The translations under genes and the position numbers were made by a program. The notes under the pieces were generated by a model. That model did not search any database. It saw only the letters and a list, made by a program, of their open reading frames with translations, and was not told where the DNA came from. From JBOCEF01 sp050586345 (GTDB lineage: Bacteria; Pseudomonadota; Alphaproteobacteria; Rhodobacterales; Rhodobacteraceae): a stretch of DNA of 64,000 bases. Shown here piece by piece: positions 54,177-62,052 of this stretch; the stretch's first letter is position 1, and every line of letters starts with the position of its first letter. The DNA lies in contig NZ_JBOCEF010000010.1 of NCBI RefSeq assembly GCF_050586345.1, forward strand, positions 41,451-105,450, given 5' to 3'.

Positions 54177-54623
54177 ATGGACATGCGGATGATCGGCGAA
54201 TGCAGCACCTGGCTGTCCATCGTGGGCCAGCTCTTCGGCGCGCGCATGGGCAAGCTGCTGGAGCCGCACGGGTTGACGATGGGCCAGTTCAGCGTGCTGC
54301 ACCACCTCGTGCGGCGGCGCGACGGGGGTGGCGAGCGGGTCAGCGACATCGCCGCGGCGGTGGAGATGGGCCAGCCCGCGGTGACCAAGACCCTGGCCAA
54401 GTTCGAGACGATGGGCCTGGTGCGCATGACGCCCGACCCGAAGGACCAGCGCGCGCGGCGCATCGAGGCGACGGAGAAGGGCGCGGCGCTGCTGGAGGAG
54501 ATCCGGCAGGCGATGGGCCCGGACCTGGCGCAGGTCCTGGGGCGGTACCCGCCGGAGGAACTGGCCCGTTTCACCGAGACGCTGGTGGATCTCGGCCGCT
54601 GGCTGGACCGCAACCGCCTCTGA
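54177..54623 (+). CDS. MarR-family transcriptional regulator
   Basis: 148-residue winged helix-turn-helix regulator. The region FSVLHHLVRRRDGGGERVSDI followed by AAAVEMGQPAVTKTLAKFETMGLVRM and the wing DPKDQRARRIEATEKG is the MarR DNA-binding pattern. It binds DNA as a dimer, usually responding to small aromatic compounds. The next gene is an acyl-CoA ligase, a likely but unproven target. Start at 54177, preceded by GGGAG. Confidence 0.92.
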   Translation: MDMRMIGECSTWLSIVGQLFGARMGKLLEPHGLTMGQFSVLHHLVRRRDGGGERVSDIAAAVEMGQPAVTKTLAKFETMGLVRMTPDPKDQRARRIEATEKGAALLEEIRQAMGPDLAQVLGRYPPEELARFTETLVDLGRWLDRNRL

Positions 54624-54820
54624 CGGGGGCGGAGGCCCGCGCCCAAGGGGGCGGGGAGGGGGCGAGCCCCGCCGCTTTCGCTGGAAGGCGGCGCGGCGCG
54701 CCGCCGGGCGCGCGGGCAGGCGGGCAGGCGGGCAGGCGGGGGCCGCCATAACCCCGCGCGATCCCCCCCATCGCGCGATTCCATCTGTCCGCCCGCCCCC
54801 CCGCGCGCTATCCATCCCCC

Positions 54821-56389
54821 ATGACACAGCCCGCCAAAGACGCGCCCGGCGTCCCGCCCCTCTCGGTCTCGCTCTTCGATCTCGGCCCCTTCGCGGCGCC
54901 GCCCGAGCACATGAACCTCGCGGCCCACGCCCTCGGCCACGACGCGCCGGACGACAAGATCTGCCTGACGGTCGTCGGCGATGACGGGACCCGCCGCTGG
55001 ACCTATGGCGAGATGCGCGACGCCGTCCTGCGCGCCGCCGCGGGCCTGCAGGTCGCGGGCGTGATGCCCGGCGACCGGGTGATCCTGCGCATCGGCAACG
55101 AGCCGCGCTTCCCCATCCTGTTCTTCGGCGCCGTCGCCGCGGGGGCCGTCGCGGTCCCGACCTCGACCCTGCTCACCGGCCCGGAACTCGCCCGCCTCGT
55201 CGAAGACGCCGACCCGGCGCTGGTCCTGTGCGCCGATGACGAGCGCCCGGCGGGGTTCGACGCGCCCGGGCGCCTCGCGGGCGACGCGCGGATCGCCGAG
55301 ATCATGGGCGAATCCCCCGCCCCCGATTTCGGGCCGACCCATGCCGAGGACCCGGCCTTCCTGATCTACACCTCCGGCACCTCGGGGCGGCCCAAGGGCG
55401 TGCTCCACGCCCAGCGCAGCGCCTGGGCGCGGCGGATGATGTGGGACGGCTGGTACGGGCTGACCGCCGACGACGCGGTGCTCCATGCCGGGGCGTTCAA
55501 CTGGACCTACACCCTTGGCGCGGGCCTGCAGGACCCCTGGGGGGCCGGCGCCTCGACCACCATCTATACCGGCCATCGCGATCCCGGCATCTGGCCGCGC
55601 CTCGTGGCCGAAAGCGGCGCCACCATCTTCGCGGGCGCGCCCGGCGTGTACCGCCAGATGCTCAAATCCGGCGCCGACCTCGGCCCCCTCAAGCAGCTGC
55701 GCCACGGCATCACCGCCGGGGAACGCACGCCCCAGCCCCTGCGCGAGGCGTGGGAGGCGGCCACCGGCAAGCCCCTGTTCGAAGCCCTCGGCATGTCCGA
55801 GATCTCCACCTACATCTCCTGCTCCCCCTCCGTGCCCGTGCGCCCCGGCTTCGCGGGCCGCCCGCAGAAAGGCCGCCGCATCGCGCTCCTCGGCGATGAC
55901 GGCGCCCCCGTGCCGGTCGGCGAGATGGGCCGCATCGCGGTCGACGCGCGCGATCCGGGGCTGATGCTCGGCTACTGGCGGCAGGACACGGAATACGAGG
56001 GCGACTGGTTCGTCACCGGCGACGTCGCGGTGATGGACGAAGACGGCTATGTGCGCCACGAGGGCCGCGCGGACGAGGTGATGAACGCGCTCGGCTATCG
56101 CGTCAGCCCGGGCGAGGTCGAGGCCGCCCTCGCCCAGGCCCCCGGCGTGGCCGAGGTCGCCGTCGCCGCCCTGCCCGTGCGCGCGGACCTCGAGATCATC
56201 GCCGCCTTCGTGGTGCCGAAGGAGGGGGCCGAGATCCACCCCGCCGCGATCCTGGCCCACGCGGAAGAGGCGCTGGCCAAGTACAAGCGCCCGCGCGAGG
56301 TGATCACCGTCGACGCCCTGCCGCGCACCCCCAACGGCAAGGTCCAGCGCAAGGCGCTGGTCGAGGCGCACCGCAAGGACCGCGGCTGA
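54821..56389 (+). CDS. AMP-dependent acyl-CoA synthetase (benzoate-CoA-ligase-like)
   Basis: ATP-dependent acyl- or aryl-CoA ligase, 522 residues. Adenylation motif YTSGTSGRPKG at 183-193, then GMSEISTYISC, the ATP-binding GDWFVTGDVAVMDEDGYVRHEGR, hinge DEVMNALGYRVSPGEVE and the C-terminal lysine motif PRTPNGKVQRKAL. The overall style is close to benzoate/aromatic-acid CoA ligases. The preceding MarR gene fits aromatic-compound control. The acid substrate cannot be fixed from sequence. Confidence 0.92.
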   Translation: MTQPAKDAPGVPPLSVSLFDLGPFAAPPEHMNLAAHALGHDAPDDKICLTVVGDDGTRRWTYGEMRDAVLRAAAGLQVAGVMPGDRVILRIGNEPRFPILFFGAVAAGAVAVPTSTLLTGPELARLVEDADPALVLCADDERPAGFDAPGRLAGDARIAEIMGESPAPDFGPTHAEDPAFLIYTSGTSGRPKGVLHAQRSAWARRMMWDGWYGLTADDAVLHAGAFNWTYTLGAGLQDPWGAGASTTIYTGHRDPGIWPRLVAESGATIFAGAPGVYRQMLKSGADLGPLKQLRHGITAGERTPQPLREAWEAATGKPLFEALGMSEISTYISCSPSVPVRPGFAGRPQKGRRIALLGDDGAPVPVGEMGRIAVDARDPGLMLGYWRQDTEYEGDWFVTGDVAVMDEDGYVRHEGRADEVMNALGYRVSPGEVEAALAQAPGVAEVAVAALPVRADLEIIAAFVVPKEGAEIHPAAILAHAEEALAKYKRPREVITVDALPRTPNGKVQRKALVEAHRKDRG

Positions 56390-56748
56390 GGGCGGCGGGG
56401 CCGCGCCCCGCCCGGGCCGCCCCGCGCCTGCCCCGCCCGGCGACCGCCCCGCCCAGCGCCCCTGCCCCGCGCGGCGCCGCCGCACCGCCGCGATACGACG
56501 CAGCCGCCCGGCATCCACGCGCCGGACGGCCGCCCCCGCGCCCCCTCCGGGCGCCCGTCCCCACGCCCCGGCCGTCCACGCCCCGCCCGTCCCCACGCCC
56601 CTGCCGTCCAAGCACCAGCCGTCCACGCACCGGCCATCCACGCCCCGCCCGTCCACGCGCCAGCCGCGCCCCCGGCGCCAAGACCATTGATCCGACCCGC
56701 CCTTCCCCGCCATCCTTGACCCCGAGGATGACGGGGAAGGGCGCGGGC
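56390..56748. other. Intergenic region with a minisatellite, before the unknown membrane protein gene
   Basis: C-rich low-complexity sequence on the plus strand, containing the 15/17-bp tandem repeat at 56555-56663. No convincing gene. The final 80 bp include ATTGATCC and GGGGAAGG just before the next start. Confidence 0.5.
56555..56663. repeat. Seven-copy tandem repeat, 15 or 17 bp unit
   Basis: Seven contiguous units following CCGTCCACGCNCCGG. Five are 15 bp; units 1 and 3 are 17 bp with an extra CC. Several positions vary. Every unit is far shorter than a CRISPR unit and there are no spacers, so this is a minisatellite. Confidence 0.85.
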
Positions 56749-58086
56749 ATGACCGAGGCGACGCAGACCTGCACCGGGGTCGAGGCGCTCGGCTGGTGCC
56801 TGCCCGGGGATCCCGCCCTCGTCGCCATCTACACCGTGGTCATGCCCAGCGCGCTGGCCTTCTTCCTGCGCGCGCTCGGCGGGCCGAAATGGCGCGCCCG
56901 GGTGCGGATGTGGCTCTATGGCGGACGCTGGAGCGACGCCTATGCCGGGCTGCTGGACGGCACGCTGGCGCGGCTCGACCGCGCCTTCGGCCCGCCCCTC
57001 GGGGCACGGGCGCTGGCGGTGTGCTTCCGCCTCGCGGTGCTCTACGCGCCCTGCCTGTGGATCCTGCAGGTGGCGCTGACCGACCCGTCCGGCGGCGCGG
57101 GCGAGCGCGCGGCGGTGGCGGCGGTGATGTTCCTCTCGACCTTCCTGCCCGCGTTCTCCGCCTGCCGCTGGGTCGCCCGCCGCCACGCCGCGGCGCGCGC
57201 CGGGGCGGGCCGGGCGCGGGCGGCCCGGCTTACGGCGCAGGAGCTGGTCCTGACCGCCGCCGCAGGGGCCGCCGCGGCGCTGGTCGGGTTCGGCCCGGCC
57301 GTCGTGCTGCTCGGCCTCGCCTCCGGCTGGGACCGGCTGGACGCGCTGCTCGACCCCGCCTCGATGGCCGCGGGCGCGGGGCTGATCGCGGGGGTGGGGA
57401 CGACGATCGGCATCGGCGCGGCGGGGCTGGCCGCCGCCCTCGCCGCCGCGTCGCTGGCGGTCGGAGCGGTGGCGCCGGCGGCCTCGGTCGTGGTGATGAT
57501 CGGGCTGCCGATGATCAACGCGCTGTTCGACCTGCCCTCCTGGGCGGCGAGCCGCTGGCTGATGGCGCGGCTGCTTGCCGACGCGCGGGGGCCGCGGCTG
57601 GCGGCGCGGCTGGGGGCGCTGGCGGCCCATGCGGCGGCGGATGTCGGGCTGGCGCTGGTCTGCATGTTCGGGCTGGCCGCGGCGCTGGCCAACGCGCTCC
57701 ACGCGGTGGAGGGGGACGGGTCCTGGCAGGACCTCGCCGCCGCGGCCGGGGACCCGTTCGGCGGGCCGGGGCTGGCGATGACGGTGATGCTGCTCTCGAC
57801 CCTCGCGCCCACGGCGCTGCACCTGTTCTTCGCGGTGTTCGCGCTGGCCACGCTGCGCCCGCCCTTCGCCGCGCGCACCGCCTTCTGGATCCAGGAGGAC
57901 CAGGAGGCGGAGGAGAAGGCGACGCAGTGGCTGGTGGCGACCTACCTGTCGGTCTGCGCGGGATTCGCGGCGCTGGTGCTGTGGGGGGCGGGGCGGCTGG
58001 CGCTCTTCGCGCTCGACGGGCTGGTGGGGGGCGCGGGGATCTGGCCCTGGATCTTCGCGGCGGCGGAGCGGGCGGTGATCTTCTGA
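56749..58086 (+). CDS. Multi-pass membrane protein of unknown function
   Basis: 445 residues from the ATG at 56749, preceded by GGGGAAGG. About eight to ten hydrophobic segments, for example around 18-38 (LVAIYTVVMPSALAFFLRAL), 100-120, 170-200 and 230-275 in several Ala/Gly-rich helices. A soluble loop IQEDQEAEEKATQWL precedes the last pair of helices. No transporter motif or catalytic residue pattern that I recognise. Codon bias is as in its neighbours, so it is a real gene. The function is unknown. Confidence 0.7.
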   Translation: MTEATQTCTGVEALGWCLPGDPALVAIYTVVMPSALAFFLRALGGPKWRARVRMWLYGGRWSDAYAGLLDGTLARLDRAFGPPLGARALAVCFRLAVLYAPCLWILQVALTDPSGGAGERAAVAAVMFLSTFLPAFSACRWVARRHAAARAGAGRARAARLTAQELVLTAAAGAAAALVGFGPAVVLLGLASGWDRLDALLDPASMAAGAGLIAGVGTTIGIGAAGLAAALAAASLAVGAVAPAASVVVMIGLPMINALFDLPSWAASRWLMARLLADARGPRLAARLGALAAHAAADVGLALVCMFGLAAALANALHAVEGDGSWQDLAAAAGDPFGGPGLAMTVMLLSTLAPTALHLFFAVFALATLRPPFAARTAFWIQEDQEAEEKATQWLVATYLSVCAGFAALVLWGAGRLALFALDGLVGGAGIWPWIFAAAERAVIF

Positions 58087-58281
58087 CCCGGCGGGGGCCG
58101 CCCGCGCGCCGCGGCCCGGCCCCGCCGCCCACCGCCTGGCACGGCCCGAAACCGACATCCCGGCGCCGCGATCCGGCGCCCCGTTCCCGCCCCCGCCCGG
58201 TCGGGAACCGGCGAGACGGCGGCGCCGCGCAGCGCCATGCTGCCGCCCTCGCCCCTCCCAGCCCACGAGACGCCGGTGAAC

Positions 58282-58869
58282 ATGCCCCTTCCCGCCGCGG
58301 CGAGCGCCGCCCGCGGCCATTCCCTCGCCCCCCTGTTCCTGCCCGCCCTGTTCAGCCCTTCGGAATGCGCGCGGATCTGCGCCCATGCCGCCGCCGCGGG
58401 CTATGCCGAGGCGGGGCTGGTGCGCGGCGCGACCGACCCGGGCCAGCGCCGCGCGCGCATCGCCTGGCCGGACGAGGAAGGCGACGCCGCCTGGGTCTTC
58501 ACCCGGATCATGGAGGCGGCGGCCGAGGCCAACCGGACCCATTTCGACTTCGCCCTCGACCAGTTCGCGGAACGCATGCAGGTGGCCGAGTACGACGCCG
58601 GGGACCTGGGCCATTTCGACTGGCACATGGACCTCGGGGCCGGTCAGTGGGCGGCCAAGCGCAAGCTGACCTTCGTGGCCCAGCTCTCGGCGCCGGACGC
58701 CTATGAGGGCGGGACGCTCGAGCTCAATGACGGCAATACCGTCTCGCTCGACCGCGCCATCGGCTCGGCCGTGCTGTTCCCCAGCTTCATGCTGCACCGG
58801 GTCACGCCGGTGACCGCCGGGACGCGGCGGTCGCTGACGCTCTGGGTCCACGGGCCCGCGTTCCGGTAA
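58282..58869 (+). CDS. 2-Oxoglutarate/Fe(II)-dependent dioxygenase (prolyl 4-hydroxylase type)
   Basis: 195-residue double-stranded beta-helix oxygenase. Iron ligands H115-x-D117 (HFDWHMD) and H172, and the 2-oxoglutarate arginine in TRRSLTLWVHGP (R182 or R183), are all present. Style is close to PKHD-type hydroxylases. The substrate is unknown. The start at 58282 is a choice; an in-frame ATG at 58237 would add 15 residues. It follows the unknown membrane protein gene by 195 bp. Confidence 0.88.
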   Translation: MPLPAAASAARGHSLAPLFLPALFSPSECARICAHAAAAGYAEAGLVRGATDPGQRRARIAWPDEEGDAAWVFTRIMEAAAEANRTHFDFALDQFAERMQVAEYDAGDLGHFDWHMDLGAGQWAAKRKLTFVAQLSAPDAYEGGTLELNDGNTVSLDRAIGSAVLFPSFMLHRVTPVTAGTRRSLTLWVHGPAFR

Positions 58870-58893
58870 GGGGCGCGGGGGCGCGGGGGCGCC

Positions 58894-59466
58894 TCAGAAC
58901 GTCTCCAGCTTCGCCTCCAGCGCGAAGGCCTCCGGCTCCTCGCCATGGGCCTCGACCAGCGCTTGGGTGATCTCGTATTGCGAGGACGCGCTTTCGAGAT
59001 CCCACAGGTCGAGGAAGCGCAGGTAATGCGCGAGGAAGTCCGGCGCGCCCAGCGCCAGGACCGCGAGGGCGGCCTCGCAGAACTGCACGCCCTCGGCCTC
59101 CCACAACCCTTCGGCGCCCGCATCCGGGCCCCAGCGCTGCAACAGGTCCCCGGCGGCGAGGAACAGGAGTTCCGCCGTGGGGTGCAGCGACTCGGTCTTC
59201 GCCACCAGCTGCCAGAAGGCCTGGACCTCCTCGGCCCAGGGATCGAAGACCTCGACCTCGTAATCCTCGCCGCGCGGGTTGAGGGCGAAGAACGCCGCGC
59301 CGTTCGGGCGGGCGGCCTCGTCCTCCACCAGCCGCTCCAGCGGCTCCAGCGCCTCGCGCAGGGCCTCGAGCGTGCGCAGCGCCGCGTCTTCATCCGCCAG
59401 CCCGTCGATGGGCGAGGAGATGATCCACTGCCCGGAGGCGGCGAGGTGGTCGTAGATGCAGGACAT
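58894..59466 (-). CDS. Acidic hypothetical protein
   Basis: 190 residues, strongly acidic (many Glu/Asp, few basic residues), no signal peptide or membrane segment. It looks all-helical with segments such as EALREALEPLERLVEDEA, FWQLVAKTESLHPTAELLFLAAG and DFLAHYLRFLDLWDLES. I do not recognise a family. It is downstream on the same strand as nothing clearly related: the pcaC gene behind it ends 75 bp upstream of its start. Possibly a small cytosolic adaptor; no function assigned. Confidence 0.65.
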   Translation of the reverse strand: MSCIYDHLAASGQWIISSPIDGLADEDAALRTLEALREALEPLERLVEDEAARPNGAAFFALNPRGEDYEVEVFDPWAEEVQAFWQLVAKTESLHPTAELLFLAAGDLLQRWGPDAGAEGLWEAEGVQFCEAALAVLALGAPDFLAHYLRFLDLWDLESASSQYEITQALVEAHGEEPEAFALEAKLETF

Positions 59467-59540
59467 GGCAGGCCCTTTTCGCAGCGGCGCCCCCGGCGCG
59501 GGGGCCGGGGGCGCGGGAGGGGTCGGGGGGCGGCGGGCGG

Positions 59541-59942
59541 TCAGCCCTCCGCCGCCTCCATTTCCGCCAGCGTCTGCTTGACGATCTTCAGCGCGTGGTT
59601 GGCGGCGGGCACCCCGGCATAGACGGCGACATGCATCATCGCCTCCTGGATGTCCTTCGGCGTGGCCCCGGTGTTCTTCGTGGCGCGCACATGCATCGCC
59701 ACCTCGTCCCAGTGCCCCAGCGCGGCCAGCAGCGCCAGCGTGATCATCGAGCGTTCGCGCTTCGTCAGCCCGTCGGACTTCCAGACCGTGCCCCAGGCGC
59801 CCTCGGTGATGAAGTCCTGGAACGGCTCGTCGAACGCGGTCTTGGCGGCCTCGGCCCGGTCCACATGGGCGTCCCCGAGGACCGAGCGGCGCACCGCCAT
59901 CCCCTCGGCGTGGCGGGCGGATTTCGGGGCCGCGTCAGACAT
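59541..59942 (-). CDS. pcaC: 4-Carboxymuconolactone decarboxylase
   Basis: Third step of the protocatechuate branch of the beta-ketoadipate pathway, giving 3-oxoadipate enol-lactone. 133 residues, usual for the stand-alone PcaC. The AhpD-like helical core has FQDFITEGAWGTVWKSDGL, LTKRERSMITLALLAALGH and ATPKDIQEAMMHVAVYAGVPAANHAL (in two parts). It overlaps the pcaD stop by 8 bp, so the two are coupled and transcribed pcaD-pcaC. Confidence 0.95.
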   Translation of the reverse strand: MSDAAPKSARHAEGMAVRRSVLGDAHVDRAEAAKTAFDEPFQDFITEGAWGTVWKSDGLTKRERSMITLALLAALGHWDEVAMHVRATKNTGATPKDIQEAMMHVAVYAGVPAANHALKIVKQTLAEMEAAEG

Positions 59943-60729
59943 GGCCGACTTCCTCGAGGAAGGCCGAGATCAGCGCCGCGGTCTCCCCCGGCTTCTCGAC
60001 GCAAGGCAGGTGGCCCGCGCCGCGGATCAGCTCGAACCGGGCCCCGAGCACGAGGTTCGCGGTCTCCCGCACCAGGTCGGGCGGGGTGGAGCCGTCCTCG
60101 TCCCCGCCCATCGCCAGCGTCGGCAGGGTGAGGCGCGAGGTGCTCTCCATCAGGTCGCAGTCGCGGATCGCGCCGCAGCAGCCGGCATAGCCCTCGACCG
60201 TCGTGCGGGTCAGCATCGCGCGCCACATGGCCAGCTCGCCCGGCTTTTCCTCGCGGAACGCCCTGGCGAACCAGCGCTCGAGGATGCCCTCGGCCATCGA
60301 GGCGATGCCCTGGGCCTGCACCTGGTCGATGCGGGCGTTCCACATGTCCTCGGTCCCGATCTTGGCGGCGGTGTCCATCAGCACCATCGCCTTCACCAGG
60401 TCCGGGCGCTCGGCCGCGAGGCCCTGCGCGATCAGCCCGCCGATCGACAGGCCCACCACCACGGCGTCCTTGACCTTGAGGTGGTCGAGCACCGCGGCGG
60501 CGTCGTGGACCAGCTCCTGCATCCCGTAGGGCGGCTCGGGCGCCTCGGACAGGCCATGCCCGCGCTTGTCGAAGCGGATGATGCGCAGCCCCGCGGGCAG
60601 GCGCGGGATCAGCGCATCCCAGACCCGGAAATCGGTGCCCAGCGAATTGGCGAACAGCACCGGCGCGCCGTCCGGGTCCCCCTCGTCGGCGTAGTGGATG
60701 TAAACGCCGTTGGATCGCAGCGCCTGCAT
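59935..60729 (-). CDS. pcaD: 3-Oxoadipate enol-lactonase
   Basis: Alpha/beta-hydrolase that opens the enol-lactone to 3-oxoadipate. 264 residues from the ATG at 60729. Catalytic Ser95 lies in GLSIGG, the oxyanion region is LFANSLGTDFRVWD, and the C-terminal His is in GAGHLPCVEKPG. It is divergent from an IclR-family regulator with 226 bp between the starts, the classical Pca regulator arrangement. Confidence 0.93.
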   Translation of the reverse strand: MQALRSNGVYIHYADEGDPDGAPVLFANSLGTDFRVWDALIPRLPAGLRIIRFDKRGHGLSEAPEPPYGMQELVHDAAAVLDHLKVKDAVVVGLSIGGLIAQGLAAERPDLVKAMVLMDTAAKIGTEDMWNARIDQVQAQGIASMAEGILERWFARAFREEKPGELAMWRAMLTRTTVEGYAGCCGAIRDCDLMESTSRLTLPTLAMGGDEDGSTPPDLVRETANLVLGARFELIRGAGHLPCVEKPGETAALISAFLEEVGHV

Positions 60730-60955
60730 GGCCCCGGCCCTCCCTTGCACGGTTGAATTGCGGCCCGCGCCGGGCCGCCGGGGGCGGCGCGGAACGGGCC
60801 GCCACACTCGCCCGCCCCGCGGGGCGGCGCAAGGCCCCGCGCGGGGGCGGGTAGCTTTCCACCCCTCGGTGTCGAATCCGGCAGGCGGGCGCTTTCCTCC
60901 CGGATCTTTTGCACTACCTGAACGCGCCAGCAGAGATGTTTTCGCGGGAGAGCAC
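60730..60955. promoter_or_regulatory. Divergent control region between pcaD and the IclR regulator
   Basis: 226 bp. The ends are less GC-rich than the middle: TTGCACGGTTGAATTGC near the pcaD end and TTTTGCACTACCTGAACG near the regulator end both carry TTGCAC. The repeated TTGCAC element may be part of -35 boxes or of IclR-binding sites. This is only a positional suggestion. Confidence 0.35.
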
Positions 60956-61744
60956 ATGACGAGCAAGGAAGCTGACGGTCGCGCCGGGCAGGTCAGGTCG
61001 ATCACCCGGGCGCTGACGGTGATGCGCGCGCTGTCCGAGAGCGCCGACGGCCTGACCTTGTCCGAGACCGCGGCCAAGGCGGGGCTCGCCGCCTCCACCG
61101 CCCACCGCATCCTGACGACGCTGGAGGCGGAGCGTTTCGCGCGCTTCGACGGCGCGGCGGGGGTGTGGCACGTGGGCGTGTCGGCCTTCACCGTCGGGGC
61201 CGCCTTCGCGCGCACCCGCGACGTGATCGCCCTCGCCCGCCCCTACATGCGCCGACTGATGGAGCAGACCGGCGAGACGGCCAACGTGTTCCTGGAATCG
61301 GGCGGCGAGGCGGTGTGCATGGCGCAGATCGAATCGCGCCATTCCATGCGGGCGCTGACCCGCGTCGGCGGGCGCGTGAAGATGCACTGGTCCGGCGCCG
61401 GAAAGGCGATCCTGGCGCATATGCGCGAGGAGCAGGCCCGCGCGATCCTGGCCGAACACGGGATGCCGCGCGCCACCTCGCGCACGCTGGTGACCGAGGA
61501 CGCGGTGCTGGCCGAGCTGGAGCGGATCCGCGCCGCCGGGATTTCCATCGACGACGAGGAGAACGCCGAGGGCATGCGCTGCGTCGCGGCGGCGGTTCTG
61601 AACGAACAGGGGCTGCCCGCGGCGGCGATCTCGGTCTCGGGCCCGAAGGCCCGGATCGGCGAGGACAAGCTGCGCGCCATCGGCGAGACGGTGAAGCGCA
61701 TCGCCGGGGAGATCACCCGCGATTACGGCGGCCGCCGGGGCTGA
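60956..61744 (+). CDS. IclR-family transcriptional regulator, probable pca regulator
   Basis: 262 residues. N-terminal winged helix-turn-helix (SITRALTVMRALSESADGLTL with SETAAKAGLAASTAHRILTTLE), then the IclR effector domain with VFLESGGEAVCMAQIES, GRVKMHWSGAGKAILAHM and the C-terminal SVSGPKARIGEDKLRAIGE. PcaR-type regulators of this family activate or repress pca genes with beta-ketoadipate as inducer. Divergence from pcaDC supports that role, but a different aromatic or glyoxylate regulator cannot be excluded. GGGAG precedes the ATG. Confidence 0.9.
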   Translation: MTSKEADGRAGQVRSITRALTVMRALSESADGLTLSETAAKAGLAASTAHRILTTLEAERFARFDGAAGVWHVGVSAFTVGAAFARTRDVIALARPYMRRLMEQTGETANVFLESGGEAVCMAQIESRHSMRALTRVGGRVKMHWSGAGKAILAHMREEQARAILAEHGMPRATSRTLVTEDAVLAELERIRAAGISIDDEENAEGMRCVAAAVLNEQGLPAAAISVSGPKARIGEDKLRAIGETVKRIAGEITRDYGGRRG

Positions 61745-61872
61745 GCGCGCCCGCGCGGCGGCCCCCGGGGGGCGCCGCGCGGAGATAATCGGGGGCGGGC
61801 GAAAAAAGTTTGAAATTCGCTCTGGACGCCGCTCCGCCCCGTGGGTATACGACGCCCCGCAAGCAGCTCTGA

Positions 61873-61947
61873 TCCGGCGTAGCTCAGTGGTAGAGCATCG
61901 GACTGTTAATCCGCTGGTCGTAGGTTCGAATCCTACCGCCGGAGCCA
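61873..61947 (+). tRNA. tRNA-Asn (anticodon GUU)
   Basis: Complete cloverleaf of 75 nt. The acceptor stem TCCGGCG pairs with CGCCGGA, followed by the discriminator G and an encoded CCA. The D-arm AGCTCAGTGGTAGAGC, anticodon loop CTGTTAA with GTT at 61905-61907, and T-arm GTAGGTTCGAATCCTAC are all normal. Confidence 0.97.
61926..61947 (+). other. Candidate attachment site at the 3' end of tRNA-Asn
   Basis: The 3' part of the tRNA gene, including the T-loop and CCA end, borders directly on an integrase gene that reads away from it. tRNA 3' ends are the usual attB of such integrases. The matching att copy would lie beyond the window and cannot be checked here. Confidence 0.4.
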
Positions 61948-62052
61948 GCTTGCCCCAACCTGCTGATATTGTTTTGGTTTGCTTTTCTTCCCGCTCCGGG
62001 GAGGCCCGATGGCGCCGCGACGTGCACTCCGCTCTGCACATTGGAGTCGCGC

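Noticed and set aside
56555..56663. CRISPR array.
   Set aside because: Units are 15-17 bp, contiguous and without unique spacers, and no cas genes are in the window.
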